Source: Gammaproteobacteria bacterium (GTDB lineage Bacteria > Pseudomonadota > Gammaproteobacteria > Nitrococcales > Nitrococcaceae). Taken from it: a stretch of DNA of 64,000 bases. A model generated the notes under the pieces. The model searched no databases and had not been told where the DNA came from. It saw only the letters and a program-made list of their open reading frames with translations. The stretch lies in the NCBI GenBank assembly GCA_030433275.1, contig JAUILK010000011.1, positions 17,596-81,595 of the forward strand, in the 5' to 3' direction. The first letter of the stretch is position 1. Each line of letters opens with the position of its first letter. This document shows, piece after piece, positions 1 through 8,626 of this stretch. The translations under genes were made by a program, and so were the position numbers.

Positions 1-2
1 TC

Positions 3-1559
3 TACGAATATAGCGAACGACGTTTCTTCCAGTGCGACAACGCGCCCGATGAGGTTGCCGCGCGGCGCCGCGCCGACTTCGAGCGCCTCGCCCGGTACTT
101 TCGCGAGTACGCACCCCAGTCTCTCGAGATGAGCAGCAAACTTCAGTCCAGCCTCTCCGACGCGCTGTTCACCAACGCCTACCGCGTCCCCTTTCAATTT
201 CGCCGCCACACCCAACGCCACCTGCCAATCGGCGCCGTGGTCGTGGCCTCTGCGGGACGACAGCTCAAGGACCTTGATGGCAACTGGGCGTACGATCTGT
301 CCGGATCCTACGGTGTCAACGTGTTCGGCTACGATTTCTACAAAGACTGCCTGGCAAGGGGCATGGCGCGGGCGCAGCCGCTCGGCCCGGTGCTAGGTAG
401 CTATCATCCGGTGGTCGCCGACAACGCCAAGCGCCTGCAGCGCATATCCGGCCTGGACGAGGTCTCCTTCCATATGTCCGGAACCGAGGCCGTGATGCAG
501 GCAGTGCGGCTTGCTCGCTATCACACCGGTCGCTCCCACATGGTCCGTTTCGCCGGTGCCTATCACGGCTGGTGGGACGGCGTGCAAGCCGGCATCGGCA
601 ACCCGCGCCCGGCGCGTGACATTTATACACTCAAAGACATGGACCCCACCAGCCTGAAGGTGCTGCGCACACGTAAAGACATCGCTTGTGTTCTGGTAAG
701 CCCGCTGCAGGCCCTACACCCCAACAAAGCTGCACCGGGTGACGCCGCTCTGATCAGCAGCGAGCGCGACGCGCACTTCGATCGTGCCGCGTATACCCGC
801 TGGCTGCAGGCCCTGCGCGAGGTCTGCCGCGAACGCGACATCCCGCTGATTTTCGATGAGATCTTCTCTGGTTTCCGCCTAGCCTGCGGCGGCGCCCAGG
901 AATATTTCGGAGTCGACGCAGATCTGGTGGCCTATGGCAAAAGCTTGGGCGGCGGTCTTCCGGTCGGCGTGCTCTGCGGCCAGCGCTGGTTGATGAAACG
1001 CTTCCACGACAATCGCCCGGCCGACATCTGCTTCGCGCGCGGCACCTTCAACGCGCACCCGTACGTCATGACCTGCATGAATGAGTTCCTACAGAGGCTT
1101 GACGAACCCGAGGTCAAGAATCACTACGCGCGCGTACACGCGGTTTGGGATGAACGGACTCACGCCCTAAACGAGGTACTGCGCCGCAGCGAGCTGCCGC
1201 TGCGCGTAGTCAATATCGTCTCCGTCCTGACGGTGCTTTACCTGGTTCCAAGCCGCTACAACTGGCTGTTTCAATACTATTTACGGGCGCACGGACTCGC
1301 CCTTTCCTGGACCGGAACGGGGCGTTTAATCATGAGTCATGATTATTCCGAAGCCGACTTCGAGGCCGTCAAGGAACGCTTCGTCGCCGCCGCGCAGGCC
1401 ATGCAGGCGGCCGGCTGGTGGTGGCAAAGCCCGGTGTTGACCAATCGGGTCATCAAGCGGCAGGTGCTTGGTGAGATGCTCTCCGCCTGCCTCGGGCGCC
1501 GCCGTATCTGCGTCAAGCGCCTGTGCCCAACTGAACCACAGCAGCAAAAACCCCGCTAG
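3..1559 (+). CDS. Class III aminotransferase domain, C-terminal part of a larger protein (5' end outside window)
   Basis: The reading frame is open from base 3 without a stop and runs straight into the Met at 129, so this is probably the C-terminal part of a protein that starts left of the window. The aminotransferase domain resembles the glutamate-1-semialdehyde aminotransferase group: a phosphate-binding MSGTEA segment, an Asp in IFDEIFSGFR (residue 243 counted from the Met at 129) and the PLP-binding Lys271 in YGKSLGGGLPVG. About 42 residues rich in Arg and Glu precede the domain and look like a linker. Genuine hemL is a stand-alone enzyme of about 430 residues, so I do not call this hemL. 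It converges on a group of lipid-type genes. Substrate unknown; a free-standing start at 129 remains possible. Confidence 0.8.
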   Translation, partial: YEYSERRFFQCDNAPDEVAARRRADFERLARYFREYAPQSLEMSSKLQSSLSDALFTNAYRVPFQFRRHTQRHLPIGAVVVASAGRQLKDLDGNWAYDLSGSYGVNVFGYDFYKDCLARGMARAQPLGPVLGSYHPVVADNAKRLQRISGLDEVSFHMSGTEAVMQAVRLARYHTGRSHMVRFAGAYHGWWDGVQAGIGNPRPARDIYTLKDMDPTSLKVLRTRKDIACVLVSPLQALHPNKAAPGDAALISSERDAHFDRAAYTRWLQALREVCRERDIPLIFDEIFSGFRLACGGAQEYFGVDADLVAYGKSLGGGLPVGVLCGQRWLMKRFHDNRPADICFARGTFNAHPYVMTCMNEFLQRLDEPEVKNHYARVHAVWDERTHALNEVLRRSELPLRVVNIVSVLTVLYLVPSRYNWLFQYYLRAHGLALSWTGTGRLIMSHDYSEADFEAVKERFVAAAQAMQAAGWWWQSPVLTNRVIKRQVLGEMLSACLGRRRICVKRLCPTEPQQQKPR

Positions 1560-1666
1560 CTGGACCACCCCGGACGAGCCTGCCGGCGAAGGCCGCTTCG
1601 CGCCGCTTGTGCATAAGACGAGCGGCGCTCGGTCGGCGGGTCGTGGCAGCTGCCGCTATAAGGTAG

Positions 1667-2308
1667 TCACCCCTCACGGGCCTGGGAGTAGACCGCAAGC
1701 GTGCTGTCCTGGCGCACCTCGATCATGGGATCGATCAGCTCGCCCTTGAGTAAATGCAACGGTGCCTTGTAATAAAGCTTCACATCGTGGAAGGGATCGG
1801 TGAGAATTTTCAGAAACCAGGCGAGCCCGGTGATTACATCGTAGATGAAAAACAAATGCACAGTGCGGAATACCAGCGCCGCGCCACCCAGGCACAGCCA
1901 CAGCACCGAGAGGTCGTAGAAATAGCCGTATAAATCCCGGTACGGCGTTATCAGACCGAATAGGCTGGGCTCGACTATGAGCACGATCGGTGAAGCGCCC
2001 CAGATCGAAAGCAACACGATTTTACGCCTGAGATTGTAGCCGATCTTGATCTGCTCCTTGTAATCATGCGTGACACGATTAACCCTGTCATAGCCTTTGG
2101 GCTCGAAGAAAAAGTGCCCGATCTGCCGAGAGCACATGGCTACGATCCAACCGAGCAACGCTGTCACCACCGGATTGATCAGCACATAAGCGTAAGCGGT
2201 CAGAAAGCTTAGTGCGCTCAAAAGGTGTAGAGATTGATTGACGCGGCTGTGGTGATAATAACGATGGTCATCCCAGCGCTGTTCACGGAGTTCATGGAGC
2301 AATCTCAT
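1667..2308 (-). CDS. Mpo1/DUF962-like membrane protein (putative)
   Basis: A 213-residue protein with several hydrophobic segments. The N-terminal half carries His19-His20, Asn24 and His28, then QIGHFFFEP (His65, Glu69). This spacing resembles the DUF962/Mpo1 family, whose yeast member is an iron-dependent dioxygenase in alpha-oxidation of 2-hydroxy fatty acids. The C-terminal part is longer than in typical members, so the assignment is tentative. The ATG is preceded by GAGGGA at a good distance. It lies on the same strand as and downstream of the phosphatidylserine decarboxylase gene, with 130 bp between them, which suggests a lipid-related role. Alternative: an unrelated conserved membrane protein. 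Confidence 0.55.
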   Translation of the reverse strand: MRLLHELREQRWDDHRYYHHSRVNQSLHLLSALSFLTAYAYVLINPVVTALLGWIVAMCSRQIGHFFFEPKGYDRVNRVTHDYKEQIKIGYNLRRKIVLLSIWGASPIVLIVEPSLFGLITPYRDLYGYFYDLSVLWLCLGGAALVFRTVHLFFIYDVITGLAWFLKILTDPFHDVKLYYKAPLHLLKGELIDPMIEVRQDSTLAVYSQAREG

Positions 2309-2438
2309 TCTTCGAATCCCTCATCTGGTTTTTGTAAGGCGGTAATTTTCCATTTTCACTGCACTTCAGTTACCAATTTGCGACAATTGAGTTACGGAAA
2401 TATTTCGATCGCTGGCCGCGACCGTTTGCTGTTGCTCA

Positions 2439-3314
2439 TCAAGCCCGTGGCTTGAGCAATAACGGCTGCCCCATGCGCACGGTGGCGCCCTTCTGCAGAT
2501 TGGGTACCAGGACGAACCCCGCGCTAGCCAACACGATGATCGTAGAGCCCTGCTGGAAATAACCCATTTCCTCACCGCGCGCATAGCGCCGTCGGCACGG
2601 CAAGATCCTCGGACCGCGATAGTGCAGATCCAGCGGCAGCTCGAGCCCATGCACCATAATGGTTGCGACGAGAATAGCCGCCACTGGCACTAGCGCGATA
2701 CAGTGTGGCGAGCTGCTTAAGTGCAGTTCCAACACAGCACGCTCGTTGCGGCAGTAGAGGCGCTCGATGCACTTCAAGGCTATGGGATTCACATTCCAGG
2801 TATCGCCCGAGACGTAGCGCACCTCGCGCAGACAGCCTGTATCGGGGGCATGAAAGCGATGGTACATGTTAGCCTTGAGCCGCAAGGTCACGAACACGCC
2901 ATCGCGATAGCGCTCCGCCAAAACGTCGTCGCCGAGCAGTTCCGGCAGGCTGTAGGGAAATCCCTTGGCCTGGAAGACCTCGGTACCACGAACCGGACCG
3001 AACGCACCCACCACCCCGTCACAAGGGCTCACCAACACCGCCGGATCGCTGGCTACGGGTCGTGCACCCGGTTTGAGTTCCCGGATGAAACAATCCTGCA
3101 TACTGGCGAAACGCGTCTTTCGCGCTTCGTGCAGGCGCAGATCGCCGGCAAAAATCTGCCACACGGCGATGGATACGTATCGCACCAATGGGTTACGCAC
3201 CCGGCTGAACCAGCCTATGAACAGCGTAGCGTAGCGGCGCGGGATACGATTGGTAATCAGGAAATTGACGCGCTCGCGGGGCGAGAGCCGGCTTAGGGGC
3301 GTTCGGGTTATCAA
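2439..3314 (-). CDS. psd: Phosphatidylserine decarboxylase
   Basis: Converts phosphatidylserine to phosphatidylethanolamine at the inner membrane, using a pyruvoyl group formed by self-cleavage. The 291-residue sequence shows the family landmarks: SPCDGVVGAFG, the YHRFHAP block, and near the C-terminus GEEMGYFQQGST, where cleavage before Ser257 would create the pyruvoyl prosthetic group. Similarity starts at about residue 14 (VNFLITNRIPRR). The start at 3314 is a TTG with no strong ribosome-binding site, so the exact N-terminus is uncertain. It is divergent from the phospholipid methyltransferase gene, which would use the product. Confidence 0.88.
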   Translation of the reverse strand: MITRTPLSRLSPRERVNFLITNRIPRRYATLFIGWFSRVRNPLVRYVSIAVWQIFAGDLRLHEARKTRFASMQDCFIRELKPGARPVASDPAVLVSPCDGVVGAFGPVRGTEVFQAKGFPYSLPELLGDDVLAERYRDGVFVTLRLKANMYHRFHAPDTGCLREVRYVSGDTWNVNPIALKCIERLYCRNERAVLELHLSSSPHCIALVPVAAILVATIMVHGLELPLDLHYRGPRILPCRRRYARGEEMGYFQQGSTIIVLASAGFVLVPNLQKGATVRMGQPLLLKPRA

Positions 3315-3492
3315 CCGGAGCTAACCACCAACAGTTCAAGAAGTAAACGAATAAGCGTAACGTGGTTATGTTACCGCGCTATGACCGCAGCTGCGGCGCA
3401 TACCCGCTCCCTACCGCCATCCGCTACAATACGCTCGGCGCCGAGAGCCCACTGGTGCAGCGAGCGCTGTCTGTCGTACAAGGAGAACAAGA

Positions 3493-4029
3493 ATGATCTA
3501 TTGGGCTGTCTTGCTCGCCGCCGTATTGCTCAGCTTCGAGCGGCTCACGTACTTTTGTATCTCGCACTACCCGGATTCCTGGCGCACCCTATGCGAGCGG
3601 CCCATTCTGGGTGTTCTAGGCGGACCCGTTGTCGTCTTGCAAAAACTATTCTACGTTTTCAAGGTAGTGCAGATCGCAGTATTTTTCGGCTGGTGCAGCC
3701 TCTTTAGTAGTGGATTGATTCCCTGGCCCACCGGCACGGCGCTGTCGACCGCCATCGGCGTACTGCTGCTCGTGGCAGGGATGATACTGAACCTTAGCGT
3801 GTTCTACCGATTGGGCAATACTGGAGTGTTCTATGGCAAACAACTCGGCTTCGATGTGCCGTGGATCGAGGGCTTTCCGTTCTCACTATTCAAACACCCT
3901 CAGTACATCGGCACTCTGGCGTCGATCTGGGGATTTTTTTTGATTATGCGCTTTCCCCACGAAGACTGGCTGGTGCTGCCCGTACTTGAAACAGCCTACT
4001 ATGCCGTCGGTGCCTACTACGAACCATAA
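3493..4029 (+). CDS. PEMT-type phospholipid N-methyltransferase
   Basis: A 178-residue integral membrane protein with four or more hydrophobic segments. The C-terminal half has the PEMT/ICMT family pattern: GFPFSLFKHPQYIGTLASIWG followed by a hydrophobic segment and ETAYYAVGAYYE. Members methylate phosphatidylethanolamine or its mono- and dimethyl forms with S-adenosylmethionine, leading to phosphatidylcholine. An AAGGAGA ribosome-binding site lies 7 nt before the ATG. The neighbouring divergent psd would supply the phosphatidylethanolamine. That the final product is phosphatidylcholine is inferred from family and context. Confidence 0.8.
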   Translation: MIYWAVLLAAVLLSFERLTYFCISHYPDSWRTLCERPILGVLGGPVVVLQKLFYVFKVVQIAVFFGWCSLFSSGLIPWPTGTALSTAIGVLLLVAGMILNLSVFYRLGNTGVFYGKQLGFDVPWIEGFPFSLFKHPQYIGTLASIWGFFLIMRFPHEDWLVLPVLETAYYAVGAYYEP

Positions 4030-4188
4030 ACTGGCGCGCGAGTTGCCCCCACCCCATTCTCCTGTCTACGCGACTAATGGCTTGCCGCTCGACATACAGT
4101 CTATTTAACTATTTTGTTGTTCTAAACGAAGGCCGTACAAAACGTGGCATACGGGCAATCAAATATACGACGCTTAGACCAAACTGCT

Positions 4189-5463
4189 TCAGAAAGCCGT
4201 AGTCTGTGCGAACGATTCAACCCCCGCTGGAGGCTGAATCTTGGCGAGCTCTACCGACCGGGGCACCAAGTGGCTGCCAGGCTCTTCCCCGAGGGTCTTA
4301 GCCAAAGCACGTCGGTAGCTATCTCGTGCTTTATTCAATTCACCCAGACGGTCATACGTATCCCCTAACAGGCGAAGAATCACCGGCCGCTCGGCCCGCC
4401 GAACAGCGGCCTCCAGGTAACTCCGCGCACTGCCCAACTGCTCACTGCGCAGCGCCTGACAGCCAGCCGCAAAGAGTAAATCCGGATCCTCAGGGTGATC
4501 TTTGAGCCAACGCTCAAGCACCTCGGACGTCCGTGTGGCCGGCTTGAGATCCAACTCGCCATAGACGTTCACTAGGCGCGGATCCCAGGCTTTCTCCAAA
4601 CCACCGCGCAACACGTGCTCCGCTTGCTCTGATTGACCTGCATGAATCAGACTCCGAGCATAGAGCGCAACGATCCCCGGGAGCCGTTTCTGCTCCCGCG
4701 TCAAACTCTGCCAGACGACCTCGATCTGCTGGGGACCCCGTTCAGCGGCGGCCCGCAACCTAGCCTGTGCCGTTCGCACTTCCAGATCCTCCAGCTCCGC
4801 ATCGGTTAATACCGCGTTCCTTCTCAAATCGGGCAGCAGTTCCGCCAAACGCTCCCAATCTTGCAGCGCCTCGGCACTTTCGGCAAGCAATCTAAGTGCA
4901 TGGTGATTGTTAGGGGCACGCTCACGGACCCAGTCGAGCTTGGCTATGGCTTGTTCCCACTGCCGGGCTTGCATCTGCATTTGTGCCTGCAACACACCGA
5001 GCCCGATCTGTGCTCGCTTCTCCCCCGGGGCGGCGAGCTCCAGATATTGATCACGGCTATCCCACGCTCCTTGTCGCTGAGCGGCGATAGCGGCCACCAA
5101 ATAACTCAGTACGGGCAGATCGACCACATCGGCTCCCTGAAGAACCGCCCGCTCGCTCTCCTTGTTGCGTCCCTCCGCCAGCAGCATCAAACTTCCTACC
5201 AATTTCTTTCTGGCTTTGACTCGGCGTCGATTTCCGGCCCACAGCCGGACGCCGGTCGGCATAAACCAGAGCTGCCGAAGCAGCGACCAGAGCGCATTGA
5301 GAGCGAACCAAAGCGCGAGAAAACCACCGGCGAAAACGAACAAGCTCATCTGCACGGTCCAAGGACCGGCCGTAAACAAAGCATAGCCTTTATATTCATT
5401 GAACCACAGCGCAGCCGCTACGCTGAACAACAGAATGAACAGGATTAAAAACAACCTTTTCAT
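4189..5463 (-). CDS. hemY: HemY-like tetratricopeptide protein of the heme cluster
   Basis: A 424-residue inner-membrane protein: two N-terminal transmembrane segments (about residues 3-20 and 37-65), then a long helical domain of TPR-type repeats, most clearly DPDLLFAAGCQALRSEQLG and LLGDTYDRLGELNKARDSY near the C-terminus. This is the gammaproteobacterial HemY of the hemCDXY operon, not the protoporphyrinogen oxidase that shares the name. Its biochemical role is unproven; a role in heme synthesis or membrane assembly is presumed. Its ATG overlaps the hemX stop by 4 bp, showing translational coupling. Confidence 0.88.
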   Translation of the reverse strand: MKRLFLILFILLFSVAAALWFNEYKGYALFTAGPWTVQMSLFVFAGGFLALWFALNALWSLLRQLWFMPTGVRLWAGNRRRVKARKKLVGSLMLLAEGRNKESERAVLQGADVVDLPVLSYLVAAIAAQRQGAWDSRDQYLELAAPGEKRAQIGLGVLQAQMQMQARQWEQAIAKLDWVRERAPNNHHALRLLAESAEALQDWERLAELLPDLRRNAVLTDAELEDLEVRTAQARLRAAAERGPQQIEVVWQSLTREQKRLPGIVALYARSLIHAGQSEQAEHVLRGGLEKAWDPRLVNVYGELDLKPATRTSEVLERWLKDHPEDPDLLFAAGCQALRSEQLGSARSYLEAAVRRAERPVILRLLGDTYDRLGELNKARDSYRRALAKTLGEEPGSHLVPRSVELAKIQPPAGVESFAQTTAF

Positions 5464-6704
5464 TGGGCACTCCTGAACCCGAGCCGCTCTACCGGAGCCA
5501 ACAAGGGGCCGATATCCGGTAATTGAACCGCAACCGGCTCTTCGGCAAGCTCACCGAGCTCACTAATCGTAGCCTCGACCTCTGCGCTTTGCTCATCGAA
5601 ATACAGGCCCAACCATTCCCGGACACGCTCCAGGCTCCTCTGATAAAGCGCCTGATCACCTCTCAGAGCGGCGAGTCGCGCGGCCTCGAGCTCGAGCGTA
5701 AGATTTTGGTGCAAAAAAAAGCGCTCTTGCGGCGTCACCAGCGGAACGACTTTGAGATCGCGCGCAACCACCACCAGCCTGGACAGACTGCCTTTCAACT
5801 CTTCCCAGGCATGATTCGCCTGCGCCCGCCAATCCTTATTAACCACTGCTGCGCTTGCGGGGGCACCTGCTGCGGAAGGCTCGGCGCCGGTTCCAACTGC
5901 CAACGGCAGCTCAGGTAAGCGTTCACCGATTTGATGCAAAGCATGGTTGATCTTGGTTCGATCCGGCAACTGAACCTTTAGCAGGCGATCGACGGCTCGT
6001 GCTATGCCGCGTCGGGCCTCGATGCTCTCGCCGCCGAGATCCGCCAGCAGCTCATCCGCTTTTTTAAGCGCGGCCAACGCCGAGTCTACATCACCGTAAA
6101 ACCGAATCCGGTTTTTCGCCACGAAAGCCAGATAGCCCGCCTCCGACTCGGCCCAAGCGGCTCGCTTGGCCCGGGCGAGTTCATCGAAACGCTGTTTGAG
6201 CTGTTCCGCGTTCTGCTGCAGCTCAGTATCGGCTTGGTGTTGCTTCGCCAATTGCTCCTGCACCTGCGATTGCCTCTGCCCAAGCTCGTTGACGCTCTTA
6301 TCCAGGCGCGCCAACGCGGGCTCACCCGAACCAGTGGGGCGCTGCGTAAGTTGCTGGAACTCACTCGACAGGGCCGACAAACGCTCTTGCATCGGCTGGA
6401 GATCCGCCTGCACACTCCCCGCAACGACGTATTGCGACTGCTGCGCCTGCAGACGCCGGTCCTGCTGCCAGAGCCAATAACCACCACCGGCCGCACCTGC
6501 TGCAACCAGCAGCGCCACGCCGAGCGCAATTCCTGCTAAAGTGCCTCCACTGCGCGCCGGTGGCGCACCGCCGCCATTTCCTTTGGGGCCCGGTGGGGTT
6601 GATCGGACACCGCTGCCGGAACTGCCGCCTTGAGTTGGCGCGGTGCGTCCTGGTGACGCCGATGCGCCCTGCAGGCGCCCCTTATCCGTTTTCTCCTCGC
6701 TCAT
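5460..6704 (-). CDS. hemX: HemX-like protein (uroporphyrinogen-III C-methyltransferase-related name, function unproven)
   Basis: A 414-residue protein: a Gly/Pro/Ser-rich cytoplasmic head (residues 1-50), one transmembrane segment at about 53-75, a long coiled coil rich in Gln, Glu and Arg (about 78-175), and a conserved helical C-terminal domain. This is the layout of gammaproteobacterial HemX in the hemCDXY operon. Despite the historical name it has no S-adenosylmethionine methyltransferase fold that I can see. It overlaps hemY by 4 bp. It is separated by 368 bp from hemC, where hemD normally stands. Confidence 0.88.
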   Translation of the reverse strand: MSEEKTDKGRLQGASASPGRTAPTQGGSSGSGVRSTPPGPKGNGGGAPPARSGGTLAGIALGVALLVAAGAAGGGYWLWQQDRRLQAQQSQYVVAGSVQADLQPMQERLSALSSEFQQLTQRPTGSGEPALARLDKSVNELGQRQSQVQEQLAKQHQADTELQQNAEQLKQRFDELARAKRAAWAESEAGYLAFVAKNRIRFYGDVDSALAALKKADELLADLGGESIEARRGIARAVDRLLKVQLPDRTKINHALHQIGERLPELPLAVGTGAEPSAAGAPASAAVVNKDWRAQANHAWEELKGSLSRLVVVARDLKVVPLVTPQERFFLHQNLTLELEAARLAALRGDQALYQRSLERVREWLGLYFDEQSAEVEATISELGELAEEPVAVQLPDIGPLLAPVERLGFRSAQ

Positions 6705-7072
6705 CTGTCGTCATTCTCTATGCGTGTACATTCCACAGACAGATTGGCCGAATGCCCAGGCCATCACAGCCAGTGCCCAACATCCGTCCGGCCAACCGCC
6801 CCCGCCGTTTGTGGGTTTCGCAACCAAACCGCCGCCTCAGCGGACCCATGCTCGCTAGCGGCAGCAAACGCCGCCCTCCAGTGCATGCGCAGCCCCCTGC
6901 CGGGATCCCCTTTGCTTGCATAGGTCAAGCGGCATGCGTAACCGATTATGAACCGCAGCCCATCCCTGCGCCACCCGAGATCAGCGCGGGATTTTCGCAA
7001 CAAGATTGACCTGAGCCTAATTTGGCCAAACTCCTTCGCTCAAGTGTAGCCCATCCCTAACGGGGCATGAGG
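6705..7072. other. 368-bp gap where hemD is expected
   Basis: No convincing gene. I translated the minus strand in all three frames and looked for uroporphyrinogen-III synthase patterns; none appears. The one open stretch, 6764-7003 on the minus strand, is 79 codons with an unfamiliar, Arg/Trp-rich translation. Either the gap is the worn remains of a lost gene or it is simple spacer. The hemX start at 6704 lacks a strong ribosome-binding site, so hemX may use a promoter in this gap. Confidence 0.6.
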
Positions 7073-8002
7073 CTACTCTTCGTCCGTCACCGCCAGCAAC
7101 TCAGCCGCACCGCGGGAGAGCAGATCGTCAGCCAATCGCCCACCTAAGTCGACTCCCTCCGCCGCGAGCCCGCGAATCTCACCGCGGAGCACGCAGTTGC
7201 CATCACGGGAACCGACCAATGCGCGCAACCATATGTCGGACCCATCGAGCACCGCGAAAGCTGCAATCGGCACCTGGCAACTGCCCTCTAGGCGCGCATT
7301 AACGGCACGTTCGGCCACCACCCGCAGATAGCTTGGATAATGAGTCAAGGGGGCAATCAGACAATTGATCTCTGGGTCATCGCTGCGACACTCGATGCCC
7401 AAGGCACCCTGGCCGACCGCCGGTAGGCTTTGCTCCGGCGTGAGCGTACAACGGATGCGCTCGGCAAGCCCCAAACGACGCAACCCCGCTGCCGCCAGCA
7501 CGATCGCATCGAACTCGCCGCTCTCGAGCTTGGCAAGCCGCGTTTGAACATTGCCGCGCAGCGTGCCCACCCGCAAATCCGGCCGTTGAGCCCGCAACTG
7601 GCACTCCCGACGTAGACTGGCGGTACCCACATTCGCCCCGGTCGGCAGCGCCGCCAAGCCCTGGTAACGGCTGGAAACAAAGGCATCGCAGGGATCTTCG
7701 CGCTCGAGCACAACAGGCAGATGCATGCCCTCAGGCAATTCCGCCGGAACGTCTTTAATCGAATGGACTGCGATGTCCGCCCGCCCCTCCCAGATACCAC
7801 GTTCGAGCTCTTTGACGAACAGCGCCTTACCACCAATACGCGCAAGCGGCGTATCAAGAATACGATCGCCACGGGTGGTCATGGCGACCAGCTCGACCTC
7901 AAGCTCCGGGTACTGGCGGCGCAACTCCGCCGCTACGTGCTCAGCCTGCCATAAAGCAAGTGGACTCTTGCGCGTGGCGATGCGCAGCCGTCGTCTGGAC
8001 AT
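7073..8002 (-). CDS. hemC: Porphobilinogen deaminase (hydroxymethylbilane synthase)
   Basis: Polymerises four porphobilinogen molecules into hydroxymethylbilane in tetrapyrrole synthesis. The 309-residue protein begins [19 protein letters not shown], has the substrate-binding HSIKDVP and GTASLRR segments, and Cys242 in [12 protein letters not shown], which holds the dipyrromethane cofactor. The frame is open further upstream to 8155, but that extension is unlike the family and overlaps the algR remnant; the ATG at 8002 is preceded by GAGG and gives the usual length. In relatives, hemC is followed by hemD, which is missing here. Confidence 0.95.
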   Translation of the reverse strand: MSRRRLRIATRKSPLALWQAEHVAAELRRQYPELEVELVAMTTRGDRILDTPLARIGGKALFVKELERGIWEGRADIAVHSIKDVPAELPEGMHLPVVLEREDPCDAFVSSRYQGLAALPTGANVGTASLRRECQLRAQRPDLRVGTLRGNVQTRLAKLESGEFDAIVLAAAGLRRLGLAERIRCTLTPEQSLPAVGQGALGIECRSDDPEINCLIAPLTHYPSYLRVVAERAVNARLEGSCQVPIAAFAVLDGSDIWLRALVGSRDGNCVLRGEIRGLAAEGVDLGGRLADDLLSRGAAELLAVTDEE

Positions 8003-8039
8003 GCAATTCCTCAACTTCCAAGCTTCTGGGAAACCGCCG

Positions 8040-8460
8040 CAACAGACAAGCGCGCAGCAGAATGCGCACCTGCGGCAGATGACACCGACCGACCTTGAGT
8101 CGCTCAGCGCTGCCAAGGAGTACGAAAGAACAACGCCCATCCGGCGCTGCTCCAAGCCTACGAGGCGGACACGCGCGAACCGTGCATTGCGGCGAATGCG
8201 CAGGAACCGTCAGCGGAATTCCTCCTCTGGCTGGCGCCGAGAATCATCGATGAGATCCTCGCCATCTGCATGTCTAACGATAACGTACTTCTGATCGGCC
8301 ATGAAATAGTGAATGTCGGCGATCACAACAAGCTCGACACCGCGACGACGAAGGTGGCCACAACCGTGGTCGGCGTAAGCGGTTACGATAATCCCCCTGG
8401 GCTCCAAATAATCCAACCACGCGGCAAGCGGTTGCCTGAGTGAAGGCAACGGGGTCATTC
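8040..8460 (-). pseudogene. Decayed second copy of algR (LytTR and part of receiver domain)
   Basis: Nucleotide similarity to the intact algR is plain: bases 8249-8350 align with 9931-10032 with about 12 mismatches by my count, including an identical run of over 30 bases. Similarity continues to about 8040 through frame changes and, on the other side of a deletion of roughly 150 bp, into the receiver domain (IIVTAYADH here, IFVTAYGDH in algR). The longest open part, 8210-8467, keeps ADIHYFMADQKYVIVRH. Its worn 3' end sits about 40 bp upstream of hemC, the normal position of algR in relatives, so this may be the ancestral copy. Confidence 0.85.
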
Positions 8461-8626
8461 TGCCCACACACTTGACCCAGCCGAATAGGATTATCTAAGT
8501 ATCCAACGATCGAAGGGACGTCCAACCCACTGTCTTGCACCAATAATGTGTTACCTGATGGCAGGCTTTTAAAAAACGCCTTGCAGCGCCGTCAAACACA
8601 GCATTGAACAAGTCACGGAGTTCGGC

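Noticed and set aside
1..1559. hemL (glutamate-1-semialdehyde aminomutase)
   Set aside because: The frame extends upstream into a larger protein and the domain differs from stand-alone HemL; only the family level is supported.
6560..7009. 149-codon plus-strand frame opposite hemX and the hemD gap
   Set aside because: Pro/Arg-rich translation typical of antisense frames in GC-rich DNA; no motif.
8003..8155. N-terminal extension of hemC
   Set aside because: Not family-like; it overlaps the algR remnant, and the ATG at 8002 has a ribosome-binding site and gives the usual length.
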